From: Mycteria americana | Taxonomy: Eukaryota > Chordata > Aves > Ciconiiformes > Ciconiidae | Assembly: GCF_035582795.1 (NCBI RefSeq) | Contig: NC_134365.1 | Span: forward strand, 130,921,577 to 130,985,576 | Reading direction: 5' to 3' | Length of the DNA stretch: 64,000 nucleotides | Part shown: positions 1 to 14,700 of the stretch, piece after piece | Layout: each line of letters starts with the position of its first letter | How positions within the stretch are numbered: position 1 is the first letter of the stretch | Notes under the pieces: model-generated | Seen by the model: only the letters and a program-made list of their open reading frames with translations | The model's database searches: none | What the model was told of the DNA's origin: nothing | Position numbers and translations under genes: made by a program

Positions 1-593
1 AATATTCAAAGAAGATACCTTCTTCCCCAAGAAGCAATAGAAAATATATGGGGGAAAAAGTACATAATTAAAGAAAAAGTGTAGTCATGAAGCAGAGAGT
101 GAAATGAAAAACTGGCACCGAAGTGAACATGAGCTATTGAAAGAGAAAAAGGGATAGAGAGTTATTTTTTTTCCTGAAAAAAAAGCATACATTTAAATTT
201 AGTGTAAATTTAGTTACATTAAAGTGTAATTAAACAGAAGGCCGGCTGGCAATCTAATATAGATAAGATGTCAAATAAACATTGCACAATAGTCGAGTGT
301 TTTGGCTTAGCCAAGCTGATGGATGAAATAAAGACGGTATGTCCCAACTCTCAACGTCACCAGAAATGAAGATAGATCTGAATTGCCAATACCACTAGGA
401 ATAAAGTTACTGCTTAGACTCTTGTCCTTCTAGAGGCTAGCCTAACCATCTACCACACTTATTTCCTAGCTAAAGGTTTGATATTACATTGCACTATCGC
501 CTGCGTTGTCCAGAACTCTTAAATTAATGGTATTAAATATTGCTGTGCCTTGAAGCAATAAAGAAACTCAAGTAAATGCATTTTAAAAGCTAC
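1..593. other. No gene recognised, left window edge
   Basis: AT-rich sequence without a convincing exon, RNA gene or repeat family. It is far downstream of GK. Confidence 0.6.
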
Positions 594-898
594 AAGAGAA
601 GAGAAGAGAAGAGAAGAGAAGAGAAGAGAAGAGAAGAGAAGAGAAGAGAAGAGAAGAGAAGAGAAGAGAAGAGAAGAGAGGAAAGGAAAGGGAAAAGGAA
701 AGGGAAAAGGAAAGGGAAAAGGAAAGGGAAAAGGAAAGGGAAAAGGAAAGGGAAAAGGAAAGGGAAAAGGAAAAGGAAAGGAAAGGAAAGGAAAGGAAAG
801 GAAAGGAAAGGAAAGGAAAGGAAAGGAAAGGAAAGGAAAGGAAAGGAAAGGAAAGGAAAGGAAAGGAAAGGAAAGGAAAGGAAAGAGAAAAGAAAAAG
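594..898 (+). repeat. 305-nt pure-purine tract with three repeat zones
   Basis: No C or T occurs on the plus strand over this span. It has three zones: pentamer GAGAA repeats (to about 679), a 12-mer GGAAAGGGAAAA array (about 680-770) and pentamer GGAAA repeats (to about 885). Open frames on both strands across it are low-complexity artefacts. Mirror-symmetric purine tracts of this kind can form triplex (H-) DNA. Confidence 0.95.
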
Positions 899-3800
899 TC
901 CAAGCCTACGCACATTAATGCCACCTCACTTAGACACTTTGGTGTCCAGCTATGTAAGCAGCCTCTGGTCTGTCTCCCTCTGCTAACAGGGAGATTGCCT
1001 CCCTGCAGGGAATGTGGGGCAAGTCCAGATGCGAATTCAGCTCGCCTGAGATCCCGACTGTGCTCCAGCAGTGACTTTCTGTGCTGAATACAAATGGGGC
1101 CCAGGGCAACAGGGCTGTGAAACTTCAGAGTACCTAAACTGGGGGCATGACATAGCTGCAAAAGAAAATACTTTCCACACTGTAACTTGAAGACCTTTAG
1201 TACGTTTTAGTTGGAGAACATGATACCTGCATCCAAGAACATCCTCATTTGGAGAAGGAAACCCGTGGGATTCAGTACCTAGTGCAGAGCCATCAGTCTC
1301 ACAAGGGTTAACCATATAACTACTGCTACACCATTGCCCTTTGGCTGGTGGGTCTGCATGGGAAGTCAACACACGTATGAGTGAATGGTCCAAGCCCTGA
1401 AAGCACACACACAAATGCAGAGGTTATGAAGTCTCCTCAGGGGAGGGGGAAATTTTTAGCCATCGGGCCGGTATTTATCAGCATGCTTTCTTTTACGGTG
1501 TCTCTGGTTAGTCCAGAATTTATTTATACTGGAGTCCAACATGTAAATGCCATGGGTTTAACATAAAACTGTAATAATGAGGGTCATAAATCAGGTAACG
1601 GTGTGATGTTGGCTAATGATTAACCGAAAAGCTGAAATAATAGAACTTAATAAATTATTGTGTTAGGGTAGAAAAAAAGCCCCTTTATTTTCAGACAGAA
1701 AGGCCTGTGTATGAGCCCTCACAGACAGTAATAGAAACTTCAGGTTTGTTGTCTGGCAGCTGGAACTGTTCTTCCTTCCATACTATGTGGAACTAATGGT
1801 TTTCCAAAAATAAACAGTTGGTGTGACTTTGAGTAACAGATATGTGGCTTTTGAGGGTGGTAAAAGTCCTTAACTTTTCAGCGTTCTTCTATCTAATTCA
1901 GTAATGACCTGCTAGTGCCTTTCAAAGGATAAATATAACATAAAAATCAATACTGAGTTACAGAAATTTTTTGGTACCTTTCCCATTATTGATCAAACTC
2001 TTTTTAGAATTTAAGGCAATGAAACATTTATTACTTTTTCAAACCTTTTTTTTTCCTGAAAAATTGTTACTCCAGTTTTGCTGTCCTGTCCTTACATTTA
2101 CTGATTTACTTTGCTTCAGGCCCTTTATATTTCAAAGAGTCTGTGATGTGAGATACACAGCAAGATTTTCCCTACTTAAGTTATGTATATATTTTACTAA
2201 TCTGCTAAAAGGACGATTGTTCAAAGGATTACTGTGCTGGATCTGCATATTTGTCGTTCTCATTCATCAAGGAACCCAGACCTCCTGCCCTTACCGGGGA
2301 GGAGGATTAAGCATGCGAATCGTTCAAAGTTGATTTCTTATTCTGGAAACACACACCTATTTCTTTTTTATTGAAGCTGATAACATTAAAACACAGTTGA
2401 ACACCTTTTCTGAATGGAGACATTTCTCTGGATCAGAGCTATTACATCTAGCACTTTGTCCTGGGTATTATTTTTTTGCACTTGCCTGTCCTGAAAAGAC
2501 AAAGAAGAAATGCACCGTCGGTGGAAAGTAAAATCTCTTCCTGTCCTTCAAGTTAGAACTAAAAGAGGGGAAAAGCACAAGAGGAAATACAGCAAAAGTA
2601 ATGACCAGAGTGCTGTCTGCACAGACCAATTAGTCATCTTTCAATTTAAGGATATTTAGATAATATAATTATAAAGTAATAGAAGTAAAATAGTGCTAAA
2701 CTATTCCTTCATTTTTTTTTAACGAGTCTCTTAGGCTATCAGATGGCAACATGCATCAATAGTTTTGTTTAGTTGCAAAGTTGAAGTGCCATGTATTCAC
2801 AACTCATAAAGACTTACGATTTCTGCTCTAATTTTTATACTTCACCTTTTAAATACTTATACAAAATCCAACTTAGGTAGACAAAAACCCACTCAGAGCA
2901 CAGGCTATGTTTTGCACTTCACATATTCATTTTTGGGTTTATATGAAAGAGTATCAAAGACCTGCACCAATTTCAAACGAGAGTACTGTGTTTACTGATA
3001 GCCCAGAATATCGAGCTATATGCTCCATGAAATTTCAAATTGAGATGCAGTAGCAGATACCAGTAAATTGATGCATTTGCTTTAAACTCCAGCTTCATTC
3101 CACAGAAAAGACACAGCCATGTTTCAGTGCTGGGTGAAAGGAGCTTACAAATTGTCTGGAAAGAATTGACGTATCTTACACAATTAAAAGGCAATAGCTT
3201 TCTTTTTTTAAAAATCAAAGTAGAGTCAGGCAGTACACATTGTTTGTGCATTCAAATCCTTCCTCATTGCATTTACTAAGTACATCAGCAAGCATCGAAA
3301 TAAATGCTGCTCTAAGATGGGTCGAAAATTTTCCCTGTGTGAGTTAATATAAGGGCAAAAATACTGCCTGATATGAGCAGAATTTGTAGCAATTGTTTGA
3401 GGCTTGTGCCTGGGGAGAAACAGGGTAAATCATGTGTGCACCGCTGCTGTGAGAGGTCTATGTCAGGCGGAAAGGGCGACTGGAGGAAGGGACTGACTGC
3501 TTCTTCTTCATTTCATAGTCATCATCCTCTCACCAGCAACGCCCAAGGCCGCTCCACCACCACCTGTAAAGCAAATGGTGAGACAGGGTGTGCACACGCC
3601 AGTGACAGCCCCACGACTTGCTCTCCTCAGCCTAATGAAGTCTCTAGGATGACTGGGAAAATGTTGCTGGGCGGTGGGAAATGCCGCCAGTCAGCTGTGG
3701 TCAGCAGCTCCCCAGGTCTCTGGCAGCCCAGCCGTGACCCCTGCGCTGGGCAAGCCGCACAGCGAGTCTTCTGCCAGTGGCCACTGCGCAAGATTTTCCG

Positions 3801-6800
3801 GCAACAGCTTCCCTTGAGCTACTAAAAACACCAGTGGACAGTCAAGTCACTTTTATTCCCACTACTTGCACTTAATTGTCTCTTATTTAATTACGGGAAG
3901 GATAAAAAAGATGTCCTTGGGCACTGGCTAACTACTCCGTCTGCTGAAGAAAATAAGGAGAAAGCGTCCTGTCTGCTCTTGATCCCAATTCATAGTCTTG
4001 GTAACTGCTGGAGTAAACCATCTCTTTAGATGTAGTCACGGTGCAGTCAACGTGTAGGCATGGGCCCACATCCCTAAACCTTCGTCACTTATTCCTGCTC
4101 ACTCTGATGAAGTTTAAGTGTTTGAAAATGTTATTAATGTGCAAACAAGACCTGATCAGACCCCATAGACATTTAGAGACCCAATCAACAGCCCACTACA
4201 TAATATTTATCCTGGAGGAGCTACGTAAACATCACTTGGATGATTTTAAATGAGTAATCATGGCTTTGAATAGCAATGTTCTAATCAAAAATTGTTTCTT
4301 ACCAGCAATTAAGTTCTGGGTTTTTAACTGCCTTTGGGGTACTTTACTTAAGCACTGCTCATTAGCCCCATCAGGAACAGCAGAAACAGAATGAAGGTTA
4401 TTTTGAAACTAAAATGATCATGCAAGGAAACAAGCACTCTGGCTCAAAACTTAATCTGGAGCTGATGGGCCATCACAGTTAATACATAATAGATCAATAT
4501 AAATAATACAAGTCCCACCATGCAGTCTGGAAAGCACAATAATTACAAGGATTTACATATTCATCCATCTACTCACATTCTGATTTTAGAGTAGTCTGTG
4601 AACTTGCCTTCTAATAATAAACTCCTTTATTCAGTGTTCCCCCTCATCAGAAGAAAAATCAGACTACAATTAAGACAATTATTCAACATGTTACAGATTA
4701 AATCCTAAAAAGCAGAAGACACCATTTAATTAAAAATAGGGAGTCAGGAAAATAAAAATCAGCCATTTGACATATTACAACTCCATGAAGCACTATACCG
4801 TACTGTAAGTTTCTCTTTTAAGAAAGGGAGGTAATGGAAAAATAATAAACTTTGAGTACAATATACCTGATGGACTCCCACTACTCTACACAGAGAAAAA
4901 TAAAAGGCACATAGTAATAAGAGAAGATAAGCTCTAGTAGACCCAACAGACCTTCTATCTAAGCTGTCTTCCAAAGTCCAGTTAGAGGACAGAAATATGC
5001 TGCCAAGTCCAACAACTTAAACACTACATGATCTGAAAAAGGGAATTATTTTTATCTTCTTCATGAGCTTGAGAGAGAAAAGATTGAAAAGGTGAAAACT
5101 AGAAGCTTTAAAATACATATATATATAACCATGCCTGCAAGTAATAATTTTAATCCAGAAGTCTAAGTACTGTGAAACTTGTATTAAAATAATTAAAGCT
5201 AACAATGGCAATCCCATTAGGTGGAAGAATGATCCCTAGGGAGGGAGAAAGAGGAGAAGCAAAGAACTGATGGCCAGAAAACCAGCTATAGTCCCTTGGA
5301 GGAAGGGAATAAATCCTGTATATCGCCTGTGCCCCTTAGGGTATGCATCTACCTCCATTTGGTAAATTCACCATCCCTTGGGCAGTGATGAGATGTCATG
5401 ACTTTCTTTCTTTGGCCTTAATCGTTGTTTCTGTCGTAAGGTAGTACAGCTGTGACTCATGTTTTTGCATAAATATTTAAATTACGAGTTCAACATTTTC
5501 ATTTTGAGAATACTGTGCCAAATGCTGCTGTGATAGCTTCAACAGATGCTACTTTGAAAAGCAAGTGGGACTAACTGATTTTTTTTTTAAATGAAGCTAT
5601 AACGAAATCTTCCAACAATTTCAGATATTCAAGGATATTCTGTAAATCAGTATCATCCTACTGTTATGACCTTCAACTGTCCTGTTGCTTGTTATATTGA
5701 TTTACTATTGCGTTACACTAGGTTCTGAACTGCTAGAATTCTGGTATGTTTTTTTACCTTCCTAAGTGCTTACCTCACACACCGAATAATAAAGCCATGC
5801 CTGCATATTCCAATATACAACGTGCTTCATTTGCACGTCAGTCGGGACTCGATATTTCACATACTCATGAATAAACAAATAACCTATTTCAAGATTAGCA
5901 AATAAAATCTTTCAGCACTATTATTATGTATTTAATTTAATTCATTAATTTAATTAATATGAATTTTACTTACATTACTTAACGTTTAGAAGTTCAGCAA
6001 ACCTTGCATTGTATATGCTTGTTTGTTGGCGTAATATCAGCAGTCAAACAGAAAGACTGGTAACAATCAAAGAAATGATTGTATGATCTGAAATCTGTTG
6101 CTGGGCATGACAGCCCTTGATAACTCTTGAGTCAGAAGTTCATCAACGAGCTGAAACCCAAAACAAGGTAAGGTACAATTTGTTTACTTTAAGGCTTATG
6201 TATTAGAGGGTTACAGAATAGAGGCAGCATGTTGCACATGAAGTGGTTTGCACCTTGTTGAAGACTAACTAGAGCCCAAATAAGAATAGCTTGCATTGGT
6301 AATACAAACCTATTTCCTGGGGGAGAGTGTCTTAAAGAGACTTAATAATATGTGTCTTGAAGTTTAACTGAGACACAACAATCATTATGTAGAGAACAAT
6401 ATTAAAGTTATCATCTCGTATTTTGCTTCCCGATAAAGACAGGGTTCTTGCGCATTCCAGATAGGTCACTCTCCCCCCTTTTCCCCTTCTTCCTTAAAAT
6501 AAAAGCAAAAAACTTGGAGAATATCTGGTGCCTCCAGTATTTGTAGCGTGAGAGCTCTAGAAGCTTTTCTTCTTGTTAAAGCAGTTTCTTCTGCTGAAGA
6601 GTCAATTCTTCAGAATTGTACAACTGAAGAATCAATTCTCCCTGAAAAATCAAGGTTGACAAGCAGCACTGGCACATTCATTTCCAGAAAATGCTGTCCA
6701 CAAAAGGCTTGGAGTTAGATTCTAGTTATAAGCAGATAGAGATTGCAGCCATTTACGTAGTCTTTCAAGTAACCTTCCTTCATAGTGGGGCAGCACTCAG

Positions 6801-7982
6801 CTTTAGTATTCGTGGAAGAAAGTGATGTTGATACTGAAACATCATGCAGGGGAGGGCATTAATATTTGTGTTATGCATCCTCTCAACTGTAAGCTGACTC
6901 CCGTTGTTGGACATGGAGTGGTAGTACAGAAGGCATTTCTGTGCTCATAAACGCCGATGAATCTTGAGTTCCCCTGTGTCAAACAGTACGCTCTATGGCA
7001 GGTTTTCAGTAATCTGTTCACCTACAAGAAAGATGGATAGGACTGATGTAGTCAGAAAACTTAGCAAAAAATAAGTAGCTGAAGTGATATGCTTCTGAAG
7101 CTGTTTGTGAAGTAGCATATAGGAAAGGTGGGTGCTGTTGAGCATGCGGACTAACCCGTCCTGTTGCCAAAACAAACAGAAGACAACTCCAACAGCTTTA
7201 CAGCTGGGAGGGAAAACACTTGTTCTAGACAGTGACAACTGATCACCAAAGCTGTCCTGTCTGCAAGCTCTTTTCTAGTTTGCACAAGACCTGACAAGTG
7301 TCTCAGGCCATCAGGAAGCTAGAGCTGCTGGCTCTCCAGTTCTCAGAGCGCTCCATCCCTGCAGAACCGAAAAGTGACCATGCAGGAGATCCTTCCAACA
7401 GAAGTGAATGTACTTTCAAGGGCAGTCAGGGAAGGAACCGCCAGATAAGCAGCCCATGGATTTGAAGAAAAAACACTACAGACAAAAGGAAGCAACTCCC
7501 AAACCTATGTCTTCCCATTACAAAAATTTAACGAAGCCATATTTTTAGGTTACTATAATTTAACTGTGGTCTCTTTGGAAGTACGTTATCCCATGCTTGC
7601 CTTCTGGGCTGCTTTGAAGAACCTGGTGGTACAATTCCCTATGAAAAATGGGGTATTAGACTAAAGCAATCAGGCATCTGAAAAACAATCATTCTGCTTA
7701 AACTCCCACTAGCAACTGCTTCAAAGATTATCTCTCAAAACTAAAACAAGGAAGATAATAAGCCCACACAATAGGGCTGACTCTTCCAAAACAAATACAT
7801 ACATAGGGTAACATAGCAATAACTCCAGTTGAATAATGTAGAAATACAGCAGGGGGTGAAAACTGATTCATATAAAGTGAACTGGTTTTGTCCAAACAAA
7901 CTAGCATTTCCTTTTCCCTGGCCTTTATTATGAGCTGGCTCAAGCCTTCAGCCTGTGCTGGAGACAAGTTGTGACTGACCCG
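899..7982. other. Intergenic DNA downstream of GK, no gene recognised
   Basis: About 7 kb with only short scattered open frames. The longest on the plus strand (3373-3825, 150 codons) has no recognisable motif, biased composition and no splice-consistent neighbours. I see no coding exon, RNA gene or clear transposon here. Confidence 0.6.
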
Positions 7983-8775
7983 ATCAGAGACTCGCAGACT
8001 AGCTAAGGCAGGAGGGCACCTCTGATCATCTGGTCCAACCCCCTGCTCAGAGCAGGGTCAGCGAGATCAGGGGTATGTCCCGTTGGGCTTTGAGTATCTT
8101 GAAGGATGGAGAGTCCCCAGACTCTCTGAGCAACCTGCCCCCATATGTGACCACCCTCAGAGTAAAGATTGTTTCCTTTTGTTTGAATGGAAGTTCCTGT
8201 GTTTCAGTTTGTGGCCATTGCCTCTTGTCCTGTCACTGGGCACCACAGAGAAGGGTCTGGCTCCGTTGCCTTTACTCCCTGCATCAGGATTTGTATCTGA
8301 GCTCTCTCCAAGCTGAGCAGTCCCAGATCTCTCAGCTTCTCCATACGACAGATGCTCCCACCCTTTAACCACCTTTGTGGCCTATCACAGGACTCACTCT
8401 GGTATGTCCATGTCCCTCTCATACTGGCGATCTCCGAGCCGGACCCAGCACTCCACATGTGTCTCACCAGGGCTAATTAGAGGGGAAGGATCACCGCCCT
8501 TGACCTGCTGGTGATGCTCTGCTTGATGCAGCCCGGGGTGCTGTTGGCCTTCTTTCTTGCAATTGCTGCCTCATGTTCAACTTGGTGTCCACCAGGATGC
8601 CCAGGACCTTTCCCGCAAAGCCGCTTCCCAGCAGGTTGGCCCCCAGCATGTCCTGGTGCATGGGGCTGTTCCTCTCAGGGGCAGGACTTGGCACTTCCCC
8701 TTGTTGAGCTTCACGAGGTTCCTGTCAGCCCAGTTCTCCAGCCTCTTGAAGTCCCTCTGGACAGCACAGGAAAAT
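7983..8775 (-). mobile_element. CR1 LINE fragment, 3' part
   Basis: On the plus strand this is the reverse complement of the conserved CR1 3' region: a CATCTGGTCCAACCCCCTGC block, the TTTGAGTATCTTGAAGGATG block, the CTCTTGTCCTGTCACTGGGC block and the GGGAAGGATCACC block, ending in remnants of the end of the reverse-transcriptase frame (minus-strand residues like NWADRNLVKLNKGKCQVL). The element's 3' end is at the left. It is 5'-truncated, as is usual for CR1, and its frame is broken. Confidence 0.93.
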
Positions 8776-11700
8776 AATTCCAGCAATGTTCATCATTTCT
8801 GAGCTTTAAGGGACTGCTACTCATTTGCCTGCCCTTATCTCCAGGACTGATGAGTACTACTTCCGTAAATGCCAGTCAATTACAATAATTAAAAAAAAAA
8901 CCCATACTGAGCTTGTGTAACAGCTCTTACTGGGACAGTGTTCCAATAGCTACAGATCCAGGATTCTTTAGATGGGAAGATTATGGCTTGGATGCTGATA
9001 TGGATATTAAGAAGCTTGTTTGTATAGAGTTCCAATAACAGACTAGACATTGTATTAGCTTTCATTGAACAAAAATTCTTTATACATGTAAATTTCTGGT
9101 ACATTAATAAAGTTCTCATCTCATAATATTCCAGCTTGATGAATCATGAAATTTGAGTATGCTCTTGTGCAGCGCAGCTAAGGGCAAGGCTGTAATTTTG
9201 CCGTGTGCAAGGAAGACTCCAGAGTCTCACGAGCAGAGGGAGAAGTCTGATATTGAGTAATAACATTACCTAAGGTTTCTGTGCTGATATGATATTTAAA
9301 TGCCTTTTTGGGGGGGGGGGGTGTTTCTGACTCACACAACCGATTTTGCTATAGCGGACTAAAGACTTTGTAAAGGCTGGATGAAGACTACATCTTTGGT
9401 ATAATTATGCAGCACTAAATGTGTAGAATACAATTGGGAGCTACACAGAGACAGAACAAACAAGAATCTGGCGGGCACACTCCATACGTGTACCCTCCAC
9501 ATATACACATACCCCCATGCTTCTTTCTTAAAATAACAGAAATACCTTACCCTGGCTAGTGCCCCCAGCAATGTTTCCTGATTTCATGAACATTTCTTCC
9601 CCCAACTCATAATGGCTCTTTAATCTGTAGCAATTACCAGACCACCGTATAAGAGCAAAAACCGTTTGGGCTGTTGGCCCCAGTAAGTGATGTTATCCGA
9701 GACCTTTGGATCAAACCTGTATTACGACCGTGTTCCCTTTTGTCGTTCTGCTTGTGTTTTCCTGCTTCTTCCTGAATGCGGAGGAAATGCAGTTTCTAAT
9801 CCAGTCCTTGAAACTGAATATATCACTGAAAAGCAGAATGCAGTACTGCATGTATTTGAGCCGTATATCTGCGCAAGTTAAAGCATGTGTCTGTGATACT
9901 TAAAGAGGGTGCTCTATTGTTTAATACGCGTCAATGTATACTAATGCCTCATGTAAAAACCATTAACGAAAATGTGTCTGAAAGATAAGGTGCAAGAATA
10001 AACTGACAGCTTACATAAATTTATTTATGGTATTTTAATACCAAGTTAATGCATTTCTCAAGTAAGAAATTATAAATCTCGTAATTTATAGAAAAAAATA
10101 AATCACAGCTTCACAAAAATCTAACTTTTAACAGTTTGTCCCCTCCCCCCCAACAAGCAGTTTACAATATATTTCAACTATATTGATAGAAAGTTAACAG
10201 TGGTGTGAAATTCTTAAAAAATATTTGCAACAGCAATTGAAAATAAAATAATGATTTTTACTCAGTGAAAAAGTAACAGGAATTGTGTTTCCCAGCAAAA
10301 GATAAGTCAGAAAAGCAGCAAAAAATCCCCCTCCTACTTATTATGTGCTACCTCTCCCCCCGCCACATATATCATTGGCAAAGGCAACACTTCAACATTA
10401 ATCGTTCCCAGCTTCAGTACTTCAGTGGTTTTGGCAAGAAGTCATACTCAAAAGCCCAGTGTTTGAGGTGTGTGCTGCCCTCGCCCTGTGTGCTCCAAAG
10501 GCTGCTGTTACTCCTGCTCCTTGGGGTAAGGTGGGATCAGCAACAGCTCCGAGTAAAGGTAAGGAGTATGAAGATTTTTCTATGGGTTCGTGTTCATTTT
10601 TCACTCTTTGTTCACCTCTCCAATGCAAACTGGAAAACCCAGAAATTTTAGTTGTCACACCTCACATTTGAGTATTTATAGGAGATACGGGATTTGAATG
10701 ATGTTATATTTTCACCTGGGCACAAAAATCCCCTCCGTTGAATTTATACATGCAACCACAGGATGAAAAATGTTCCTTCTCTAACTTCTTAATTAAAAGT
10801 CACATTTCAAAGGTCATTGCACTTGACAATAAAAAGGCAATTGATATGCATTTGATATTAAATATATTATACAGACCTGAACTTCTGTGCAATCCATTGC
10901 TTCACACACACACATATTTAACATCTTTCTAAAAACTAAGCCTCTAATCATAGTTTAACAAGGAAAACCAAACTTTGTTAAAGACTATTTTTTTAAAGAC
11001 AAAAACCTTTAAGAACAAACGCAAACGAAAAAACCGCTCCCTTTAACTCCTAGTGCATTTAAACACATCTTTGAAATTCTCCATGTTGTTCCCACATTTA
11101 ACTTCACTATCATTCTATACTGATCTAACGACACTATGCAAGAACACGTTTTCTCTGACCTAACCAGTAAGGCTGGCATTTGTCATGCTGTTCGTAGGAA
11201 AGATGAAGATAAGATTATTGCCTCACTCCTTTACCTGTGGAGGACACAAAGTTTCAAAGTGGACGCAACTCAGTTGTCGCGCACGTTGCCTGTGAATTCC
11301 AGCGGCCCGTTTCAGGTGCCAAGTGCTTACTCTTCCAAGCCAGGGTTTTGGGTTGTCCCAGCATATTTTGCGACAACTTGCTGTTAAAACTATGGACATG
11401 GAAACTGAACGGGAGATTTTGGTCCCTGAGATATACTAAATGAGATCAAGAACGAAAGCACTGATATTTAATTTGGAGTGGACCCTCTTTAAGGAAAACT
11501 AAGTTAGCTTCAACTTTCAAAAGTTTAACAAAGTCACTAAAATATCCTTAAGCAGGATGACAGAATATATGCAGTATTGGTCAAGAAAAGTGCATTGTAC
11601 AGAGTAGTTTTAAGAGCTACCAGTTGCTGAGGACCAAGAAACTGTCCTGTCAATAGCATGTCTTTCCAAACTAACACAAAGCACAAGAACAAGAAACCTG

Positions 11701-14700
11701 GCCTTAGCCAAAACATCTCTTTACTCCTATCTCTTTAAAGGTACAGCTACAGGACTTAGTGTCTTAAGTACTTATAACAGGCAAACTGACTACATATGCC
11801 AGAAGCCAAACCAAACTTTTAAACTTTGTAATTGATCATTCCAACATTACTCTGTGGATCATATCAGCAACCTCTTCATTGCCAAACCGGTGGCGATGTG
11901 TGCTACTGAGAATACATTTTAAGCTAGTGTTTAAAAGGTTTGTACCATTGAAGGTGTTTCAGACCAGTGACCACTACAATAAAACATCTTTGGCAACCAT
12001 AGGCATACGAAAGGTAATTCACAGCAGCTGGAAGAATTGTAAGATGTTTACAAAGTTCTATAGCGCATCATTAACTTTCTGCAGTGTGTTGTATAAAGTA
12101 CCAAAACCCTGAAAATGTTAGCTAAACATCTGACATTACCTCAGAAGTTGCAGGGTTTTGTTACACCAACTTTCTCAAAGCAAACAGGGACTCGTGAAAT
12201 TTTAGAGGATAATGTGAGATAGTCCACACAAAGGCCTCCAGCGCAGTTGGAGTTGATGAGGAAGGGAGCAGAGTAATGAAGGGCTGAAGAATTAAGTTTC
12301 AGTGTACCACTGGGAGGTTACTCAGGGACTGGCATCAGATGGATTCATGAATGGATTTAGTCACACAAGTAGTATAATCACACTGGTGGTGGAATCTCTT
12401 CAGACAACAAAACAAAATGAAACAAAAAAATCAGCTGCATCCAGAGAGTCCACTAAGTAGTCTCATTTACCAGTACCTTAAATAAGAAAGAACAAGCATT
12501 AGTAGCATAGAATTTACTCTAAAACATTAATAACACTATAACACAGCTGACCTATAAGAGGAATTCAGTATAACCATCTTTTGTTTTCAATTAATGCAAT
12601 TATAAATTAGATGTATCTTGTGACACTAGATAAGCCAGCACTTATGTGTGTGGGATGTGCATATAGGAGAGAAGAGACCACACTATTAAGATGGGTAAAT
12701 TTTTAACAAGTAGAAGAATTGAAGGAAGGTACTCCAAGATTATTTTTTTCTGAATATGAGCTCAGCTTTCAGAAATTTGGGAAATATTATTGCAACTAAC
12801 TTGCAGAACTGCATAGTGATCCCTATATGTAAATTAGTATGCAATTTGGCAGCAACTATCACAACACAAGAAACTAAAAAGGAAAAACAGAATCTTAAAA
12901 AAAACCCCAAAGGGTATTCAAGCAGGAAGAATATAGTATCACTATCAGCACTGACACCTTATTCTGTGAGAATAAAGTCAAAGAACTTTATATCCCAGAT
13001 GTCACATAAGATCCCGTATATAGCCAATCCCCAAGTATACCTCACTTGAGAGGTGCCAATTTAAGCATGCAAAGGCATTTCTTTAAATTTGAGTCTAGTA
13101 AAATATAGTATCACTTCTGGTTAACTCCCACCGCCCAAAAAAGTACAGCTACAGAATATGTTGAAATCTCTCAGATGTCCACTTCCAAAACTAGTGTGAA
13201 CAACTTAACAGAATCTTAGCATAAGGACTCCAGTCGCTACACACAACTTGCTTTAATAGTGAAATAAAACAAAATATTGGCTTTTTCTCCCCTGGGAGAG
13301 AAGAATAATGAAGATCATAAAATAAGGTACAAGTAATTCAACTGATTTTGACCAAATTATGAAATGATATAATGAAATACAGTATTGTTCTTCATATTCA
13401 GTTATCAGGTGCTGCATGAAAAGGCAGTTAGTTTAGCAGTTCTGTAAATGGGTTTTTGCCACGTTAGTGTTCTCTACTCTGCCACAGCAGATTTTTCCTT
13501 CCCGTTTCAGTAGTTGTAAAATCATGGCCCTGCCCTACAGAGACACGTTCAACAACAGCGCTGTTGCCATGCAAGACTTACTGCTGTTTCAGCACATGAA
13601 GGATGAATTCAATCCTCAGTAGATTCAATCCTCAAACCTACTACACTGATGACTGTGTTGGAGTTCCAGTGTTTCATTAAAAGATAAAATGTAACAAATT
13701 AATTAATGGTGTTCCTGTACTGAATTATAAGGAAAGTCTGGTCAGCTATTTCCAGCTTTTAAAAACAAAAGGATATGTACCACAGTAAATGTCTAAGGGG
13801 GAAGCAGCCTTGCTCCAATCAGCAACACAAATTCTAGATACCACGTTCTACCCTAACACACAGCTAAGCAAAACTACAACATGTACATATCATTGATGCT
13901 ATTCCTTTTTAGACATCATCATTTTTAAAACAAATAAGAGCTGGAAATTTCTTGCAACTTCTCCTGTCCCCAAGCTTACCATGTAAATAATGTATCAATA
14001 TATTGGTATATAAAGTAACTGTAACTATATCAATAGTTTCTGTTATCTGAAAACACGGGCATAAACGGGTTCTGAAGGCCAGAGCGAGTTGAGATAAATA
14101 CATTTGCCGCTTGTGGGTCAGAAAGGCACTGACAAGCTTAGGGAAGGGAGAAAAAAAAAATTTTTTATGAGTTCCAGTGGTGCAAGGTTAGATATTTATA
14201 TGCAGGTTACCAATTAGTTGTTTTTAAAAAGCCATAAACCCAGAATTTAAGTTGCTTCTCTGCCCACTTAACACTGATCTTCATATTATTGCTGGTATCC
14301 TCCATGTGGTGAAGAACCTGACTTGGAATTAATATTCAAGTTGCTTAGTTCAGCTTGTTAAAAATTTACCCACTTATTCACAGCTGGTTTTATTTTATTC
14401 TTCATAATCAAGATTGTTCTCATTCACAGATACATTCCAGAGTTAGTAAATCAATGTCAATCCATTTGTTCAGTTCAATTTTTGCCTAGCATTTGTTTAG
14501 TTTGATTTTAGTTCTCCTACAAGCTCAGACAGTCTCTCCCATGCAAGGAAAATTACAATTGAATAGTTAATTCAGGCTAAATGAGTAGAAACAAAATACA
14601 AACACATCATCACAGGAGCATGCTAGAGTCCTCAATTGTCTGTTTAATTAACACTCCCCGCCCATCCCGCCAAAACCAAAACAAAGAAAGAAAACTAAAC

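Noticed and set aside
576-1161. Overlapping open frames on both strands rich in K/R/E or L/S/F
   Set aside because: They exist only because the purine tract has few stops; the composition is that of a simple repeat.
3373-3825. 150-codon open frame starting MSRICSNCLRLV
   Set aside because: No family resemblance, and the Ser/Cys-rich content is consistent with chance. No splice or regulatory context supports it.
8075-8777. Several overlapping open frames of 70-97 codons
   Set aside because: They are frames through a degenerate CR1 copy. Only the minus-strand frame near 8577-8786 retains reverse-transcriptase remnants, and it is broken.
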